From: JBEBVQ01 sp964527735
GTDB taxonomy: Bacteria > Bacteroidota > Bacteroidia > Chitinophagales > Chitinophagaceae
Direction: 5' to 3'
Assembly: GCA_964527735.1 (NCBI GenBank)
Contig: CAZGPG010000019.1
Coordinates: 1 to 64,000, forward strand
DNA: 64,000 nucleotides
Numbering within the stretch: the stretch's first letter is position 1; each line of letters begins with the position of its first letter. The notes under the pieces were generated by a model. That model did no database searches, had not been told where the DNA came from, and saw only the letters and a list, made by a program, of their open reading frames with translations. Both the position numbers and the translations under genes were made by a program. Shown piece after piece: positions 32,750-41,318 of this stretch.

Positions 32750-35007
32750 GGGCGGATAAATTGATACCGCACCCCAAAAAATCCCCGCGCACCCTGCAGC
32801 GATGCATAGTTATAGCTCGGATCAAAGGTGTATCCATACGGATTGCCAACCGGATCATCCGCCGTTTTATCAAACGGATCAAACGGACGCATGATCGGAT
32901 CCCGGGGAATAAAATTGAACAGATTCTTCACGCCGCCATACACCTCTATCCCCCGGCTGAAACGCTTTGTCACCTGCAGGTTGGCAATGCAATGCCAGGG
33001 TGAATATTCCGGACGGTAGTCATCCGGCAATACGGGCAAACGCATCGGCCCGTTCCATTTGCCGGTGAAGTCTGCCGTCACCTGGCCAGGGAAAGCATAG
33101 CTGATGATAAAGTTACCCGACCAGCGTGGCGCATGTAATTGCTGCACACGACGCAGCACACCCGTACCATCATCTTCATTCAGGTATACATCCATATAAC
33201 TCACGCCGGCCAGCAGCCGGAGCGGAAATCGGAAAGTCGCATCCGCATTGAGAGAAACGCCCTGCGAAACGGCATGTCCCTTCAGGTTGTCATAAATGAT
33301 CTTGCGCGGATCGGCATCGAAATCACCAACGATCTTATTGGTGAAGTAAGAATAAAACCCGGTAAGATCAAACCCGAAGATCCCATGTTCCGTTGGCAGT
33401 TTCAGCACATAGTTCAGATTGCTGTTGTAGGAACGTTCCGGATCGAGCTGTTCCGTGATCACGACCTCACGCGCACCCGACAACGCCGCATGATCTTCGG
33501 TAAACAGGTTTACAACCCGGTAGCCCGTACCGAAGCTCCCCCGGAGCACATGGTGCTGATGAGGTGAAAATTTATAGGCAAGCCGCGGTGAATGAATATT
33601 GCCATGATGCCGGTCGTAATCATACCGGTAGCCGGCCAGCAGGGTATGCTTGCCGTTGATCCGCCATTCATCCTGTACAAAAATACCCGGCAATGGCGTT
33701 TGCATCGGCTGGTTGACCGGGCGTATAGTATCTGCGGAGGCCGTACCGGGTGTATTATCATCATAATAAGTATAACGGAATGAAGTGCCCAGAAGCAGGT
33801 TATGTCCGCCGCCAAAATTCCGGTCCCAGTATGCCTGCGCAAAAGCCACCTGTTGTGTGGCCATATATGGCGTGTTACCGTACCAGGAATCCTGGTTGTG
33901 CCAGTTCCACGAGAACTGCGTTATGATCTTTTCGCGCACCGGCAACTGGTACTGCCCGATCAACTCCACCCGTTTGGTGTAAATGCTTTCGCCGTATATG
34001 CTGTCGCTGCCGCGCCATTCTTTATTCCAGCTCATCTCCCCGCCCCAACGGTCTTCATATACATAACGCGCCGCAACGCTGGCGAGCCGGTTATCCTTCC
34101 GCTCAAAATTCCATTTGTTGAATAGCGAAATCCGGTCCTGGAGCGTCACATCAGTAAATCCGTCCTTATTTTTATCCAGCGGGTTCTGATAGTTGAAATA
34201 ATTAACGCCAAGCAGACTGGTCGCCTTCCCCGCGCGAAATCTTACGGAACCGTCAGCGCTGTATTCTCCCCAGCTTGTACCAAATACATCAGCGCTTATG
34301 AGCGGCGCCCGCAACGGATTTTTCGTGATCACGTTAATGATGCCACCCATCGCTTCAGAGCCATACAGCGAAGCCGCCGGCCCCTTTACCACTTCCACCC
34401 GCTCCACCAGACTGTTCGGGATACCGTTCAGCCCGTAGACCGTGGAGAGCGAGCTTACGATCGGCATTCCGTCTATCAGTATCATGGTATATGGGCCTTC
34501 CATCCCGTTGATATGGATGTCACCGGTATTGCACACATTACAATTAAGCTGCGGCTGCACCCCGTTGATCATTCCTACTGCTTCAAACAGCGTCGGTGTC
34601 GGATTTTTTCGGAAAAATTGCGGCGTGAATACCTCCACCGGCACCGGACTTTCAAGGCGGCTCATCTCTTTCATCGTTCCGGTGACAACCACCTCATTCA
34701 GGCTGCTTTGATCGGGGGTTATCTCTATATTTTTTGTTACCGTTGCGCCTTCCGGCACGGTGATCGTTTCCCGCTGCGCTACAAAACCGACGGCAGAGAC
34801 TTTCAATATGTATTTCCCTGCCGGGATATCTTTAATGATATAATAACCGGCCGTATCGGTTGTTGCCCCCCATTGCGTACCGGCGAGCATCACTGTAACA
34901 AATGGTACAGGGCTTTGTTCACTGAATATCCGTCCTTTAATAATACCTTGGGCACCCAGACGCATAACAGCCAACAGGAAAACAAAAAAGAAAAAAATAT
35001 GCTTCAT
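32746..35007 (-). CDS. TonB-dependent outer-membrane receptor
   Basis: 753 residues from the ATG at 35007, where a signal peptide begins (MKHIFFFFVFLLAVMRLGAQ). A carboxypeptidase-regulatory-like beta domain (about 22-105) is followed by the plug (about 115-235: PTLFEAVGMINGVQPQLNCN..., VERVEVVKGPAASLYGSEAMGGIINVITKNP) and a 22-strand barrel. The plug has an unusual N-C-N-V-C-N segment. A perfect 20-bp palindrome lies in its promoter, suggesting metal-dependent repression and a role in metal or siderophore uptake. The barrel's expected terminal aromatic residue (YQF) is followed by I-R-P, coded by the inserted E-type repeat that supplies the stop. Confidence 0.94.
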   Translation of the reverse strand: MKHIFFFFVFLLAVMRLGAQGIIKGRIFSEQSPVPFVTVMLAGTQWGATTDTAGYYIIKDIPAGKYILKVSAVGFVAQRETITVPEGATVTKNIEITPDQSSLNEVVVTGTMKEMSRLESPVPVEVFTPQFFRKNPTPTLFEAVGMINGVQPQLNCNVCNTGDIHINGMEGPYTMILIDGMPIVSSLSTVYGLNGIPNSLVERVEVVKGPAASLYGSEAMGGIINVITKNPLRAPLISADVFGTSWGEYSADGSVRFRAGKATSLLGVNYFNYQNPLDKNKDGFTDVTLQDRISLFNKWNFERKDNRLASVAARYVYEDRWGGEMSWNKEWRGSDSIYGESIYTKRVELIGQYQLPVREKIITQFSWNWHNQDSWYGNTPYMATQQVAFAQAYWDRNFGGGHNLLLGTSFRYTYYDDNTPGTASADTIRPVNQPMQTPLPGIFVQDEWRINGKHTLLAGYRYDYDRHHGNIHSPRLAYKFSPHQHHVLRGSFGTGYRVVNLFTEDHAALSGAREVVITEQLDPERSYNSNLNYVLKLPTEHGIFGFDLTGFYSYFTNKIVGDFDADPRKIIYDNLKGHAVSQGVSLNADATFRFPLRLLAGVSYMDVYLNEDDGTGVLRRVQQLHAPRWSGNFIISYAFPGQVTADFTGKWNGPMRLPVLPDDYRPEYSPWHCIANLQVTKRFSRGIEVYGGVKNLFNFIPRDPIMRPFDPFDKTADDPVGNPYGYTFDPSYNYASLQGARGFFGVRYQFIRP

Positions 35008-35031
35008 CTTTAATTTTGAATATTTGCACGG

Positions 35032-35061
35032 CAAAACTATATTTTTAGATTAATCTAAAAA
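35032..35061 (-). promoter_or_regulatory. TonB receptor promoter with palindromic operator
   Basis: On the minus strand TAGTTTTG (35032-35039) fits the -7 consensus. Directly upstream, 35042-35061 is a perfect palindrome TTTTTAGATT/AATCTAAAAA in the -33/-7 spacer, where a bound repressor would block polymerase. It resembles DtxR/MntR-type operators (TTAGnnTnAnnCTAA) more than Fur boxes; that is inference. Confidence 0.65.
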
Positions 35062-35205
35062 AATAATTACACTGCTATAAACATATATTTTCCAAAGCAA
35101 TAAAAAAATGCCCTGTTCAACTCATTTTCCTGCCTTTTTACTTCCATCCCAATATTGTTTCTTTACGTGTAATTTCGTATATTTAGAGATAGAGAGAACC
35201 GCCAT

Positions 35206-37461
35206 ATGCAGACCGTATTTGCAACAACATATAATTTAGACGAAGAAGAAGAAAAAAAGCTGATACTCCGGGAGTACAGGGCTTTGTTACGTGCACTGAA
35301 ACAGCGTATTAAGAAAGGTGATAAAACCGTTTTACGCCGGGCATTCGAAATTGCCGCAGATGCGCACAAAGACATGCGCCGGAAATCGGGGGAACCCTAT
35401 ATCCTGCACCCGGTGGCCGTGGCAAGGATCGTGGTGGAAGAGATCGGCCTGGGCGTCACTTCGGCAGTTTGCGCATTGCTGCACGATGTCGTTGAAGACA
35501 CAGAACTTACCCTCGATGACATCACCCGTGAATTCGGAGCCAACTATGCACGCATCATTGACGGTCTCACCAAGATATCCAATGTCGTAGACCTGAAGGC
35601 CGACACTACGGTACAGGCCGAAAATTTCCGGAAAATACTGGTGACCCTCGCCGAAGACCCGCGTGTGATCCTGATAAAGCTTGCAGACCGGCTGCACAAT
35701 ATGCGGACACTCGAAAGCATGAAGCGGGAAACCCAATTGAAGATTGCCTCCGAAACCACTTATATCTATTCCCCCCTGGCACACCGGCTGGGGTTGTACG
35801 AAATAAAATCCGAGCTGGAAGACCTGGCCTTGAAATACACACAGCCCGAAACCTATACTGATATCGCCAGGGGGCTGCAGGCTACCCGCCGGGAACGCAG
35901 TCGATATATCAACGAGTTTATCCGCCCGATCAAAGATGAGCTGCAGCGCAATGGCCTGACCTTTGATATATTCGGCCGGCCAAAAGCCATTCATTCCATC
36001 TGGAATAAAATGCGCACCAAGCATGTCTCTTTCGAAGAAGTATATGACCTGTTTGCCATTCGCGTCATCCTGAACTCTTCCCCCGAACGCGAAAAAGAAG
36101 ATTGCTGGAAAGTATATTCCATCATCACCAGCATATATCCGCCCAGCCCGGACAGACTGCGCGACTGGATCAGCGTGCCCAAGGGCAATGGTTATGAAGC
36201 GTTGCATACAACCGTTATGGGCCCTGGGGGGAAATGGGTGGAAGTGCAGATCCGCTCTGCCCGGATGAACGAAATAGCAGAAAAAGGCCTGGCTGCGCAC
36301 TGGAAGTACAAAGAAGGCGCCAGCAACCAGCACGAAAGCAAGCTGGATGCCTGGTTGCAGCACCTGCGCGACATCCTCGACAATCCGGATACCGACACGC
36401 TCGACTTCCTGCAGGATTTCAAACTCGACCTCTTTACAGAAGAAATATACGTGTACACCCCCAAAGGAGAAATGCGGGTGTTACCTAAAGGCGCCACTGC
36501 GCTTGATTTCGCATTCGACATCCACTCGGAGCTGGGGGCCCGCTGCATCGGAGCGAAAGTTAACTACCGCCTGGTGCCGCTCAGTCATAAGCTGAAAAGC
36601 GGTGATCAGGTAGAAGTGATCACCTCCTCCAAACAAAAGCCTTCTGAAGACTGGCTGACATTTGTAATAACAGCCAAGGCCAAATCCCGCGTTAAATATT
36701 ACCTGAAGGAAGAAAAACGCAAGATCGCGGAAGATGGAAAAGCAGCAGTCCAACGGAAGCTCGACCACATGAAGGCACCTTTGTCCCAGCACAATATCAA
36801 CGAACTTTGCCTATACTTCAAAAAGCCATCCCAGCTCGATCTGTTTTATGCCGTTGCCGTAGGCAATATCGACGTAAAGGAGCTGAAGGACTTTACCGTG
36901 TCGGGAGACAAGCTCCAGCAACCGGTACGGGAAGTGAACCTGGATACGCGGCATCTTGTGTCGGAAGATGACCTTAGCCGGCATAAAACAGCAAAAGATG
37001 CCGAGCTTATTATTTTCGGCGAAAGTTCGGACAAGATATTATATAAGCTCGCCCAATGCTGCCAGCCCATACCCGGCGATGATGTGTTCGGCTTTGTCAC
37101 CGCCGGCGAAGGATTGAAAATCCACCGTACAGACTGCCCGAATGCCGCACAACTGCTGGCCAATCACGGCCACCGGGTCGTGAAGACGAAATGGGCCAAA
37201 AACAAAGAGATATCGTTCCTCAGCGGTGTACGAATCATCGGACTGGACGATGTGGGCGTGATACAGAAGATAACCAACGTGATTTCAGGAGAACTGAAAA
37301 TGAACATGCGCTCGCTGAGCATTGACTCCAAAGACGGTGTTTTTGAAGGAACCATCATGGTATATGTGCATGACCGCGATGAACTGGACGAGCTTTGCGA
37401 ACGGTTGGAAGAACTGGGCGGCATCAATAAAGTGGAGCGGCTGGACGTAACCAGTAACTGA
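35206..37461 (+). CDS. Bifunctional (p)ppGpp synthetase/hydrolase (RelA/SpoT)
   Basis: 751 residues. The HD hydrolase domain has an intact H93-D94 pair (LLHDVVEDTE) and HPVAVARIV; the synthetase domain follows (FDIFGRPKAIHSIWNKM, FAIRVIL, YEALHTTVMGPGGKWVEVQIR), then TGS (FTEEIYVYTPKGEMRVLPKGATALDFAFDIH), the helical/zinc-finger region (LAQCCQPIPGDDVFGF) and a C-terminal ACT domain. Both enzymatic halves look functional, so it would make and degrade the stringent-response alarmone. It is the only RSH gene in the window. Divergent from the TonB receptor. Confidence 0.96.
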   Translation: MQTVFATTYNLDEEEEKKLILREYRALLRALKQRIKKGDKTVLRRAFEIAADAHKDMRRKSGEPYILHPVAVARIVVEEIGLGVTSAVCALLHDVVEDTELTLDDITREFGANYARIIDGLTKISNVVDLKADTTVQAENFRKILVTLAEDPRVILIKLADRLHNMRTLESMKRETQLKIASETTYIYSPLAHRLGLYEIKSELEDLALKYTQPETYTDIARGLQATRRERSRYINEFIRPIKDELQRNGLTFDIFGRPKAIHSIWNKMRTKHVSFEEVYDLFAIRVILNSSPEREKEDCWKVYSIITSIYPPSPDRLRDWISVPKGNGYEALHTTVMGPGGKWVEVQIRSARMNEIAEKGLAAHWKYKEGASNQHESKLDAWLQHLRDILDNPDTDTLDFLQDFKLDLFTEEIYVYTPKGEMRVLPKGATALDFAFDIHSELGARCIGAKVNYRLVPLSHKLKSGDQVEVITSSKQKPSEDWLTFVITAKAKSRVKYYLKEEKRKIAEDGKAAVQRKLDHMKAPLSQHNINELCLYFKKPSQLDLFYAVAVGNIDVKELKDFTVSGDKLQQPVREVNLDTRHLVSEDDLSRHKTAKDAELIIFGESSDKILYKLAQCCQPIPGDDVFGFVTAGEGLKIHRTDCPNAAQLLANHGHRVVKTKWAKNKEISFLSGVRIIGLDDVGVIQKITNVISGELKMNMRSLSIDSKDGVFEGTIMVYVHDRDELDELCERLEELGGINKVERLDVTSN

Positions 37462-37495
37462 CAGGTATTGAGGTCCCGCTAACCCGGAGGCAGAC

Positions 37496-37990
37496 ATGAA
37501 ACAGCAATTAATCCGGCATAAAGAACCGCTGAATGCGGATGAACGGATATTCCTGAAGAAAAAGGAATGGCGTGAGCGGAAGCAGTTTCTGAAAGTTATC
37601 CGGGTAATGCTTTTGTTATGTTTTCTTATCCCCTTCCTGTTTTCCTGGTACAGAGCTGTTGAAGATGTACCGGATCCGTTCTCTTACAGTTATTACTTCC
37701 TGGGAGTGTCCATCCTCGTCTGTTTCAGCGGTACGGTCGTAGGGATCGTCTACAATAGCAATCTGCGAAAATTGCAGGCAGATATCAGGCAGAATCAGAA
37801 AATAGTGGAACGGGTACGCATCACCCGTAAACAGTACATGAAGGTCAACAACATGTTTTACTTCTATCTCAATTCGGCTGCCAAATTAAGCATTGATGTC
37901 AGTGCGGAAGAGTTTAACAGCCTGGAAGAAGGAGACGAAATAAATATTGAGTACCTGCCGCAGACGAAGTTTTATCTGGGGTATTATTAG
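37496..37990 (+). CDS. Hypothetical two-segment membrane protein
   Basis: 164 residues, not recognised. A basic cytoplasmic N-terminus (KKKEWRERKQFLK) precedes membrane segments at about 37-53 and 67-90, then a basic region (RQNQKIVERVRITRKQ) and a soluble beta-rich C-terminal domain (about 115-164, EGDEINIEYLPQTKFYLGYY) that might be an SH3- or DUF-like fold. It follows the Rel/Spo gene by 34 bases and may be cotranscribed. Its TAG stop is the start of a C-type palindrome. Confidence 0.8.
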   Translation: MKQQLIRHKEPLNADERIFLKKKEWRERKQFLKVIRVMLLLCFLIPFLFSWYRAVEDVPDPFSYSYYFLGVSILVCFSGTVVGIVYNSNLRKLQADIRQNQKIVERVRITRKQYMKVNNMFYFYLNSAAKLSIDVSAEEFNSLEEGDEINIEYLPQTKFYLGYY

Positions 37991-38044
37991 GGGTGAGGAT
38001 TGAGGGGTGACAATGAATATCTTTCATCCCTCAATCCTCACCCC
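37990..38044. repeat. C-type palindromic repeat
   Basis: GGGGTGAGGATTGAGGGGTGA (37990-38010) pairs with TCATCCCTCAATCCTCACCC plus C (38024-38044), one wobble pair only, loop 13 bases. It overlaps the stop codon of the upstream membrane protein gene and lies between convergent genes. Confidence 0.85.
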
Positions 38045-38063
38045 TCATCTCCTTTATTTATTA

Positions 38064-38375
38064 TTACTGAACCGGTGCTCCCTGAGGGGCCTGTTGCTGG
38101 GCAGGGGCGCTTTGCTGAGCAGGCTGATTAAGCGAAGCCGGTCTCTGCGGCCTTTCGTAAAACATAACGGCAATGATACACAACCCGGCAATAACGCCCA
38201 TGGCTGTCCATGTCCCTTTCTCCATGGCATCGGTAGACTGCTTTACACCCATAACCTGAGCACCCAGACTTCCGAATGCGCCGGACAGGCCGCCGCCCTT
38301 AGGATTTTGTATCAGGATAAAAAAACCTAAAACCAGGCATGCCAATATAATCAGTACTGTTATCAGGATAATCAT
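38064..38375 (-). CDS. secG: Preprotein translocase subunit SecG
   Basis: 103 residues. Two membrane segments flank the SecG signature IQNPKGGGLSGAFGSLGAQVMGVK, with a C-terminal proline/glutamine-rich tail (APAQQQAPQGAPVQ) typical of Bacteroidetes. It aids SecYE-dependent protein export. Overlaps the upstream TPR gene by 4 bases, in the conserved miaB / sigma-54 activator / lptE / TPR / secG order. Confidence 0.96.
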   Translation of the reverse strand: MIILITVLIILACLVLGFFILIQNPKGGGLSGAFGSLGAQVMGVKQSTDAMEKGTWTAMGVIAGLCIIAVMFYERPQRPASLNQPAQQSAPAQQQAPQGAPVQ

Positions 38376-39205
38376 AATCTCTTTTCTTTTTGAATCTTCT
38401 CGATCCGGGCGGCAAAGTAAGCATTTTTTTGAGGATTACGCAAACTTAATTTACGATACATATCAATCGCCTTTTCATACTTTCCCTGGCGCACCAGAAT
38501 TTCCGCAAGCGATTCACTGGCAAGGTCTTCTTCGCGGCTGATGGAGTTAACCGCCATATTAAATACCTCGTCGGGTATCTCATCCGCCTCATCTTCCAGA
38601 GCCGCTGCAAGTTTTTCTTTCTGCCACATGGTTTTGAGCGCTTTTCGCCCATCTGCTTCCTGCCGTTCCTTTTCTGTTTTTTCCTTAAAAAACGACAGCC
38701 ATTCACTGAAGCTCATCACAACCATAAGCGACTTATCCTTATCATCCTGCGCTTCCGGAGCGGCCGCCGGAGGCTCGTCAGGAATTTCATCCGGAACCCG
38801 GATACCCTGGTGCAGAAAATAATCTTCTGCATAGACCGGCGTTATCAGTGGCTCTGTTTGAGACACGTTATCATCTGCAACAGGCGCCACAACATCTGCA
38901 ACAACACCTTCCTGTACAGGCTGCTCAGCAGGCATCACACCATCCCGGACTTCGGAATGCGGAATGCCGGCCGCTTCCTCCTGCATCATCCGGTAATACA
39001 GCAGCCAGTTACCGCTGAATAAGTGCATCCGGTTTAAGACGGCAGGTGTAAACGCTTCCTTCCGGCCCGACCTGATCACCTCCAGGTAACGCCCCGGGAT
39101 GAAATAAGGGTATTTCTCCACCAGCAAGTCTACCGCAGGTGCATCTGTCTCTGCGTATGTATCCGGCCGGGAAAGCCATTTATGTATCTTATCTGCATGA
39201 ACCAT
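38372..39205 (-). CDS. Tetratricopeptide-like protein of the secG cluster
   Basis: 277 residues from the ATG at 39205 (MVHADKIHKWLSRPDTYAETD); a 12-residue longer frame would begin inside a repeat element. The N-terminal half holds a short helical region (YPYFIPGRYLEVIRS) followed by a low-complexity linker rich in Q, V and D. The C-terminus has a single TPR-like pair (LAEILVRQGKYEKAIDMYRKLSLRNPQKNAYFAARIEKI). A recurrent neighbour of secG and lptE in Bacteroidetes; its function is unknown, probably envelope biogenesis. Confidence 0.85.
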   Translation of the reverse strand: MVHADKIHKWLSRPDTYAETDAPAVDLLVEKYPYFIPGRYLEVIRSGRKEAFTPAVLNRMHLFSGNWLLYYRMMQEEAAGIPHSEVRDGVMPAEQPVQEGVVADVVAPVADDNVSQTEPLITPVYAEDYFLHQGIRVPDEIPDEPPAAAPEAQDDKDKSLMVVMSFSEWLSFFKEKTEKERQEADGRKALKTMWQKEKLAAALEDEADEIPDEVFNMAVNSISREEDLASESLAEILVRQGKYEKAIDMYRKLSLRNPQKNAYFAARIEKIQKEKRL

Positions 39206-39213
39206 TATGCAAT

Positions 39214-39345
39214 TAATTTGAAAATGTGTTGAATGTGACAAATGTGTTCAATGTGCTTAACATAGTATATGTGACAATACGAACAAAAACACATTCGTCA
39301 CATTTCCCACATCAAACACATTCATAACTCATAATTCACAACTAA
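39214..39345. repeat. Composite A/B-type palindromic repeat
   Basis: Left arm AATTTGAAAATGTGTTGAATGTG then ACAAATGTGTTCAATGTG; right arm AACACATTCGTCACATTTCC, CACATCAAACACATTCATAAC. The left end joins A- and B-type words, so the two families recombine or share an origin. Confidence 0.65.
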
Positions 39346-39350
39346 AAAAA

Positions 39351-39851
39351 TCACCAATTTACAAATGCCTTATTAAAAATATCATCTGCCAGTTGCTCGC
39401 CGATCGTGTTGATCAGAACAGTTTCTACACTCTGTACCGTCTGCGAAGCAGGGAAGTCCGCAAATCTCGAAAAAGATTGCTTGAATCCTGCTTTTTCATC
39501 CAACCGGTTCTGAAAGGTAATATTAACGGTGATTGTAAGCCGGTTTTGCGTTGCCTGCTGTGTATTCTGCACCCCGGTTACTGTGACGTCGTATCCGGTA
39601 ATAGCGCCGGATATTTCATAATCCGCATCTTCGGTAGTAACCGGCGCCAGTCCGGTCTGCGAGAGGATGCGGCTGCGCACCTTATCTGTCAGAGAAGCGC
39701 TCAGCGCAGGCACTACGTTACGGGCGCGGTTTTCCAGCACACGGATATTGATCGTCTTTCCCTCAATAGATGCTCCCGTAAAGCTATATACGCCACAGCC
39801 CGACAGCAGGACGCAGCAACAAAGCAGGATGGATGAAAAAATATGCTTCAA
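39351..39851 (-). CDS. lptE: LptE-like lipoprotein
   Basis: 166 residues. A lipoprotein signal with lipobox LLSGC places the lipidated cysteine at about residue 19. The mature part (IEGKTINIRVLENRARNVVPALSASLTDKVRSRILSQTGLA..., then YEISGAITGYDVTVTG) matches the LptE fold, which plugs LptD in the outer membrane for lipopolysaccharide insertion. In the standard cluster position between the sigma-54 activator and the TPR/secG pair. Confidence 0.92.
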   Translation of the reverse strand: MKHIFSSILLCCCVLLSGCGVYSFTGASIEGKTINIRVLENRARNVVPALSASLTDKVRSRILSQTGLAPVTTEDADYEISGAITGYDVTVTGVQNTQQATQNRLTITVNITFQNRLDEKAGFKQSFSRFADFPASQTVQSVETVLINTIGEQLADDIFNKAFVNW

Positions 39852-39867
39852 GGGTTTTATGATTAGG

Positions 39868-39967
39868 TTTTAAATGTGATTAATGTGTTCAATGTGACAA
39901 ATGTGTTCCCACATTAATCACATTGAACACATTTGTCACACTTTCAAATTAACTCATTTTCAAATTA
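39868..39967. repeat. B-type palindromic repeat with A-type half element
   Basis: AATGTGATTAATGTGTTCAATGTG then ACAAATGTGTTCC faces CACATTAATCACATTGAAC and ACATTTGTCACACTTTCAAATT. A half-copy of the A family (CATTTTCAAATTACTCA) adjoins and supplies the stop of the sigma-54 activator (TAATTTG). Confidence 0.75.
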
Positions 39968-41206
39968 CTCATCAATCCCATATTCTTTAATCTTCCGGTA
40001 CAACGTACGCTCAGATATACCCAGTTCATTTGCCGCATCACGTCTCCGGCTTTTATGCTTTTTCAGCGCTTTGATAATAAATTCCTTTTCCCGGTCGGCA
40101 AGCATCAGCGATTCTTCCACTTCGTCATTATGATCGACAGTATCCTGCGGCTGTATCACAAACGGCGTAGCGCTTCCTCCGTAGCCGGGAGCCGGTTCTG
40201 CCGCATTATTATACACCGGCAGCAGGTTATTATCACTCACCGCCGACATGGTGAATCCTCTGCCATGGGCCATCTCAAACATCATCTGCTTGAGGTCGTT
40301 GATGTCTTTTTTCAGATCAAAAAACAGCTTGTATAATATATCGCGCTCGGTTGTGGTAAACTCTTCTGTATGCTGCCCGGGAATCATCTGACCTGCGGGG
40401 CGTAGCGCCAGGCTGCGGGAGCTGTCATTACCAGGCAGGAAGCGGGTCAGTGCATCGGCTGTAATATTTTTATCTTCAGACAGCACGGATACCTGCTCCG
40501 CAATGTTCTTCAGCTCGCGCACATTGCCCCTCCAGCCATAACTCACCAGCAATTGCAACGCGCCGGCATCAAGCTGTACGGACTGGGTACGGTAGCGCTC
40601 TGCAAAATCGGAAGCAAACTTGCGAAACAGGAGCGGTATATCCTCCGGACGGTCCCGCAGGGACGGCACGCGGATCGGCACGGTGCTCAGACGGTAATAC
40701 AGGTCTTCACGAAATTTCCCCTGCCGGGTATAATCAAGCAGGTCACGATTGGTGGCGCCGATCACCCTTACATCCGTCTTCTGCACTTTGGAAGACCCAA
40801 CCCGTATAAACTCCCCGGTTTCGAGCACGCGGAGCAAACGGGCCTGTGTGCCAAGCGGCATTTCACCGATCTCGTCGAGGAAGATCGTACCACCGTTAAC
40901 GGTTTCAAAATAGCCTTTGCGGCTGTCTACCGCACCGGTGAATGCCCCTTTTTCGTGGCCGAAGAGCTCGCTGTCTATCGTACCTTCTGGGATCGCGCCG
41001 CAGTTGACCGCAATAAAAGGATTGTGCTTCCGTGCAGAAAGCGTATGGATAATCTGGGAGAACACCTCCTTTCCCACACCGCTCTCCCCTACGATCAGCA
41101 CGGTAAGATCTGTATTGGCTACCTGTACAGCCGTACTGAGCGCATGGTTCAATGCGGGCGCATTACCTATAATGCCAAACCTGTTCTTTATGCTTTGTAT
41201 ATCCAT
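39965..41206 (-). CDS. Sigma-54 interacting transcriptional activator (AAA+ / Fis HTH)
   Basis: 413 residues. There is no receiver domain: the AAA+ domain starts at residue 1 (FGIIGNAPALNHALSTAVQVA). Walker A is VGESGVGKEVFSQIIH, the GAFTGA loop that contacts sigma-54 is intact (EKGAFTGAVDSRKG), Walker B is GGTIFLDEIGEM and the C-terminus has a Fis-type HTH (RRRDAANELGISERTLYRKIKEYG). It lies within the lptE/secG cluster. Without a sensory domain its activity may be set by abundance or a partner. Confidence 0.94.
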   Translation of the reverse strand: MDIQSIKNRFGIIGNAPALNHALSTAVQVANTDLTVLIVGESGVGKEVFSQIIHTLSARKHNPFIAVNCGAIPEGTIDSELFGHEKGAFTGAVDSRKGYFETVNGGTIFLDEIGEMPLGTQARLLRVLETGEFIRVGSSKVQKTDVRVIGATNRDLLDYTRQGKFREDLYYRLSTVPIRVPSLRDRPEDIPLLFRKFASDFAERYRTQSVQLDAGALQLLVSYGWRGNVRELKNIAEQVSVLSEDKNITADALTRFLPGNDSSRSLALRPAGQMIPGQHTEEFTTTERDILYKLFFDLKKDINDLKQMMFEMAHGRGFTMSAVSDNNLLPVYNNAAEPAPGYGGSATPFVIQPQDTVDHNDEVEESLMLADREKEFIIKALKKHKSRRRDAANELGISERTLYRKIKEYGIDE

Positions 41207-41230
41207 TTTCAGGAAAGAATAATCTTATTA

Positions 41231-41318
41231 ATTTTAAAATTTGAAAATGATATGTTTACTAAATATATCATTCCTGTGCGCTCATTTTCAAATTTTCAAA
41301 TTCCCAAATTTTCAAATT
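41231..41318. repeat. A-type palindromic repeat
   Basis: TTTTAAAATTTGAAAATGATAT faces CTCATTTTCAAATTTTCAAATTCCCAAATTTTCAAATTAC. Its right end supplies the last codon and stop (ATT TGA) of miaB on the minus strand. Confidence 0.8.

Noticed and set aside
35332..36363. 343-residue antisense frame in the Rel/Spo gene
   Set aside because: The sense strand is a complete, well-conserved RSH enzyme; the antisense frame has no family features.
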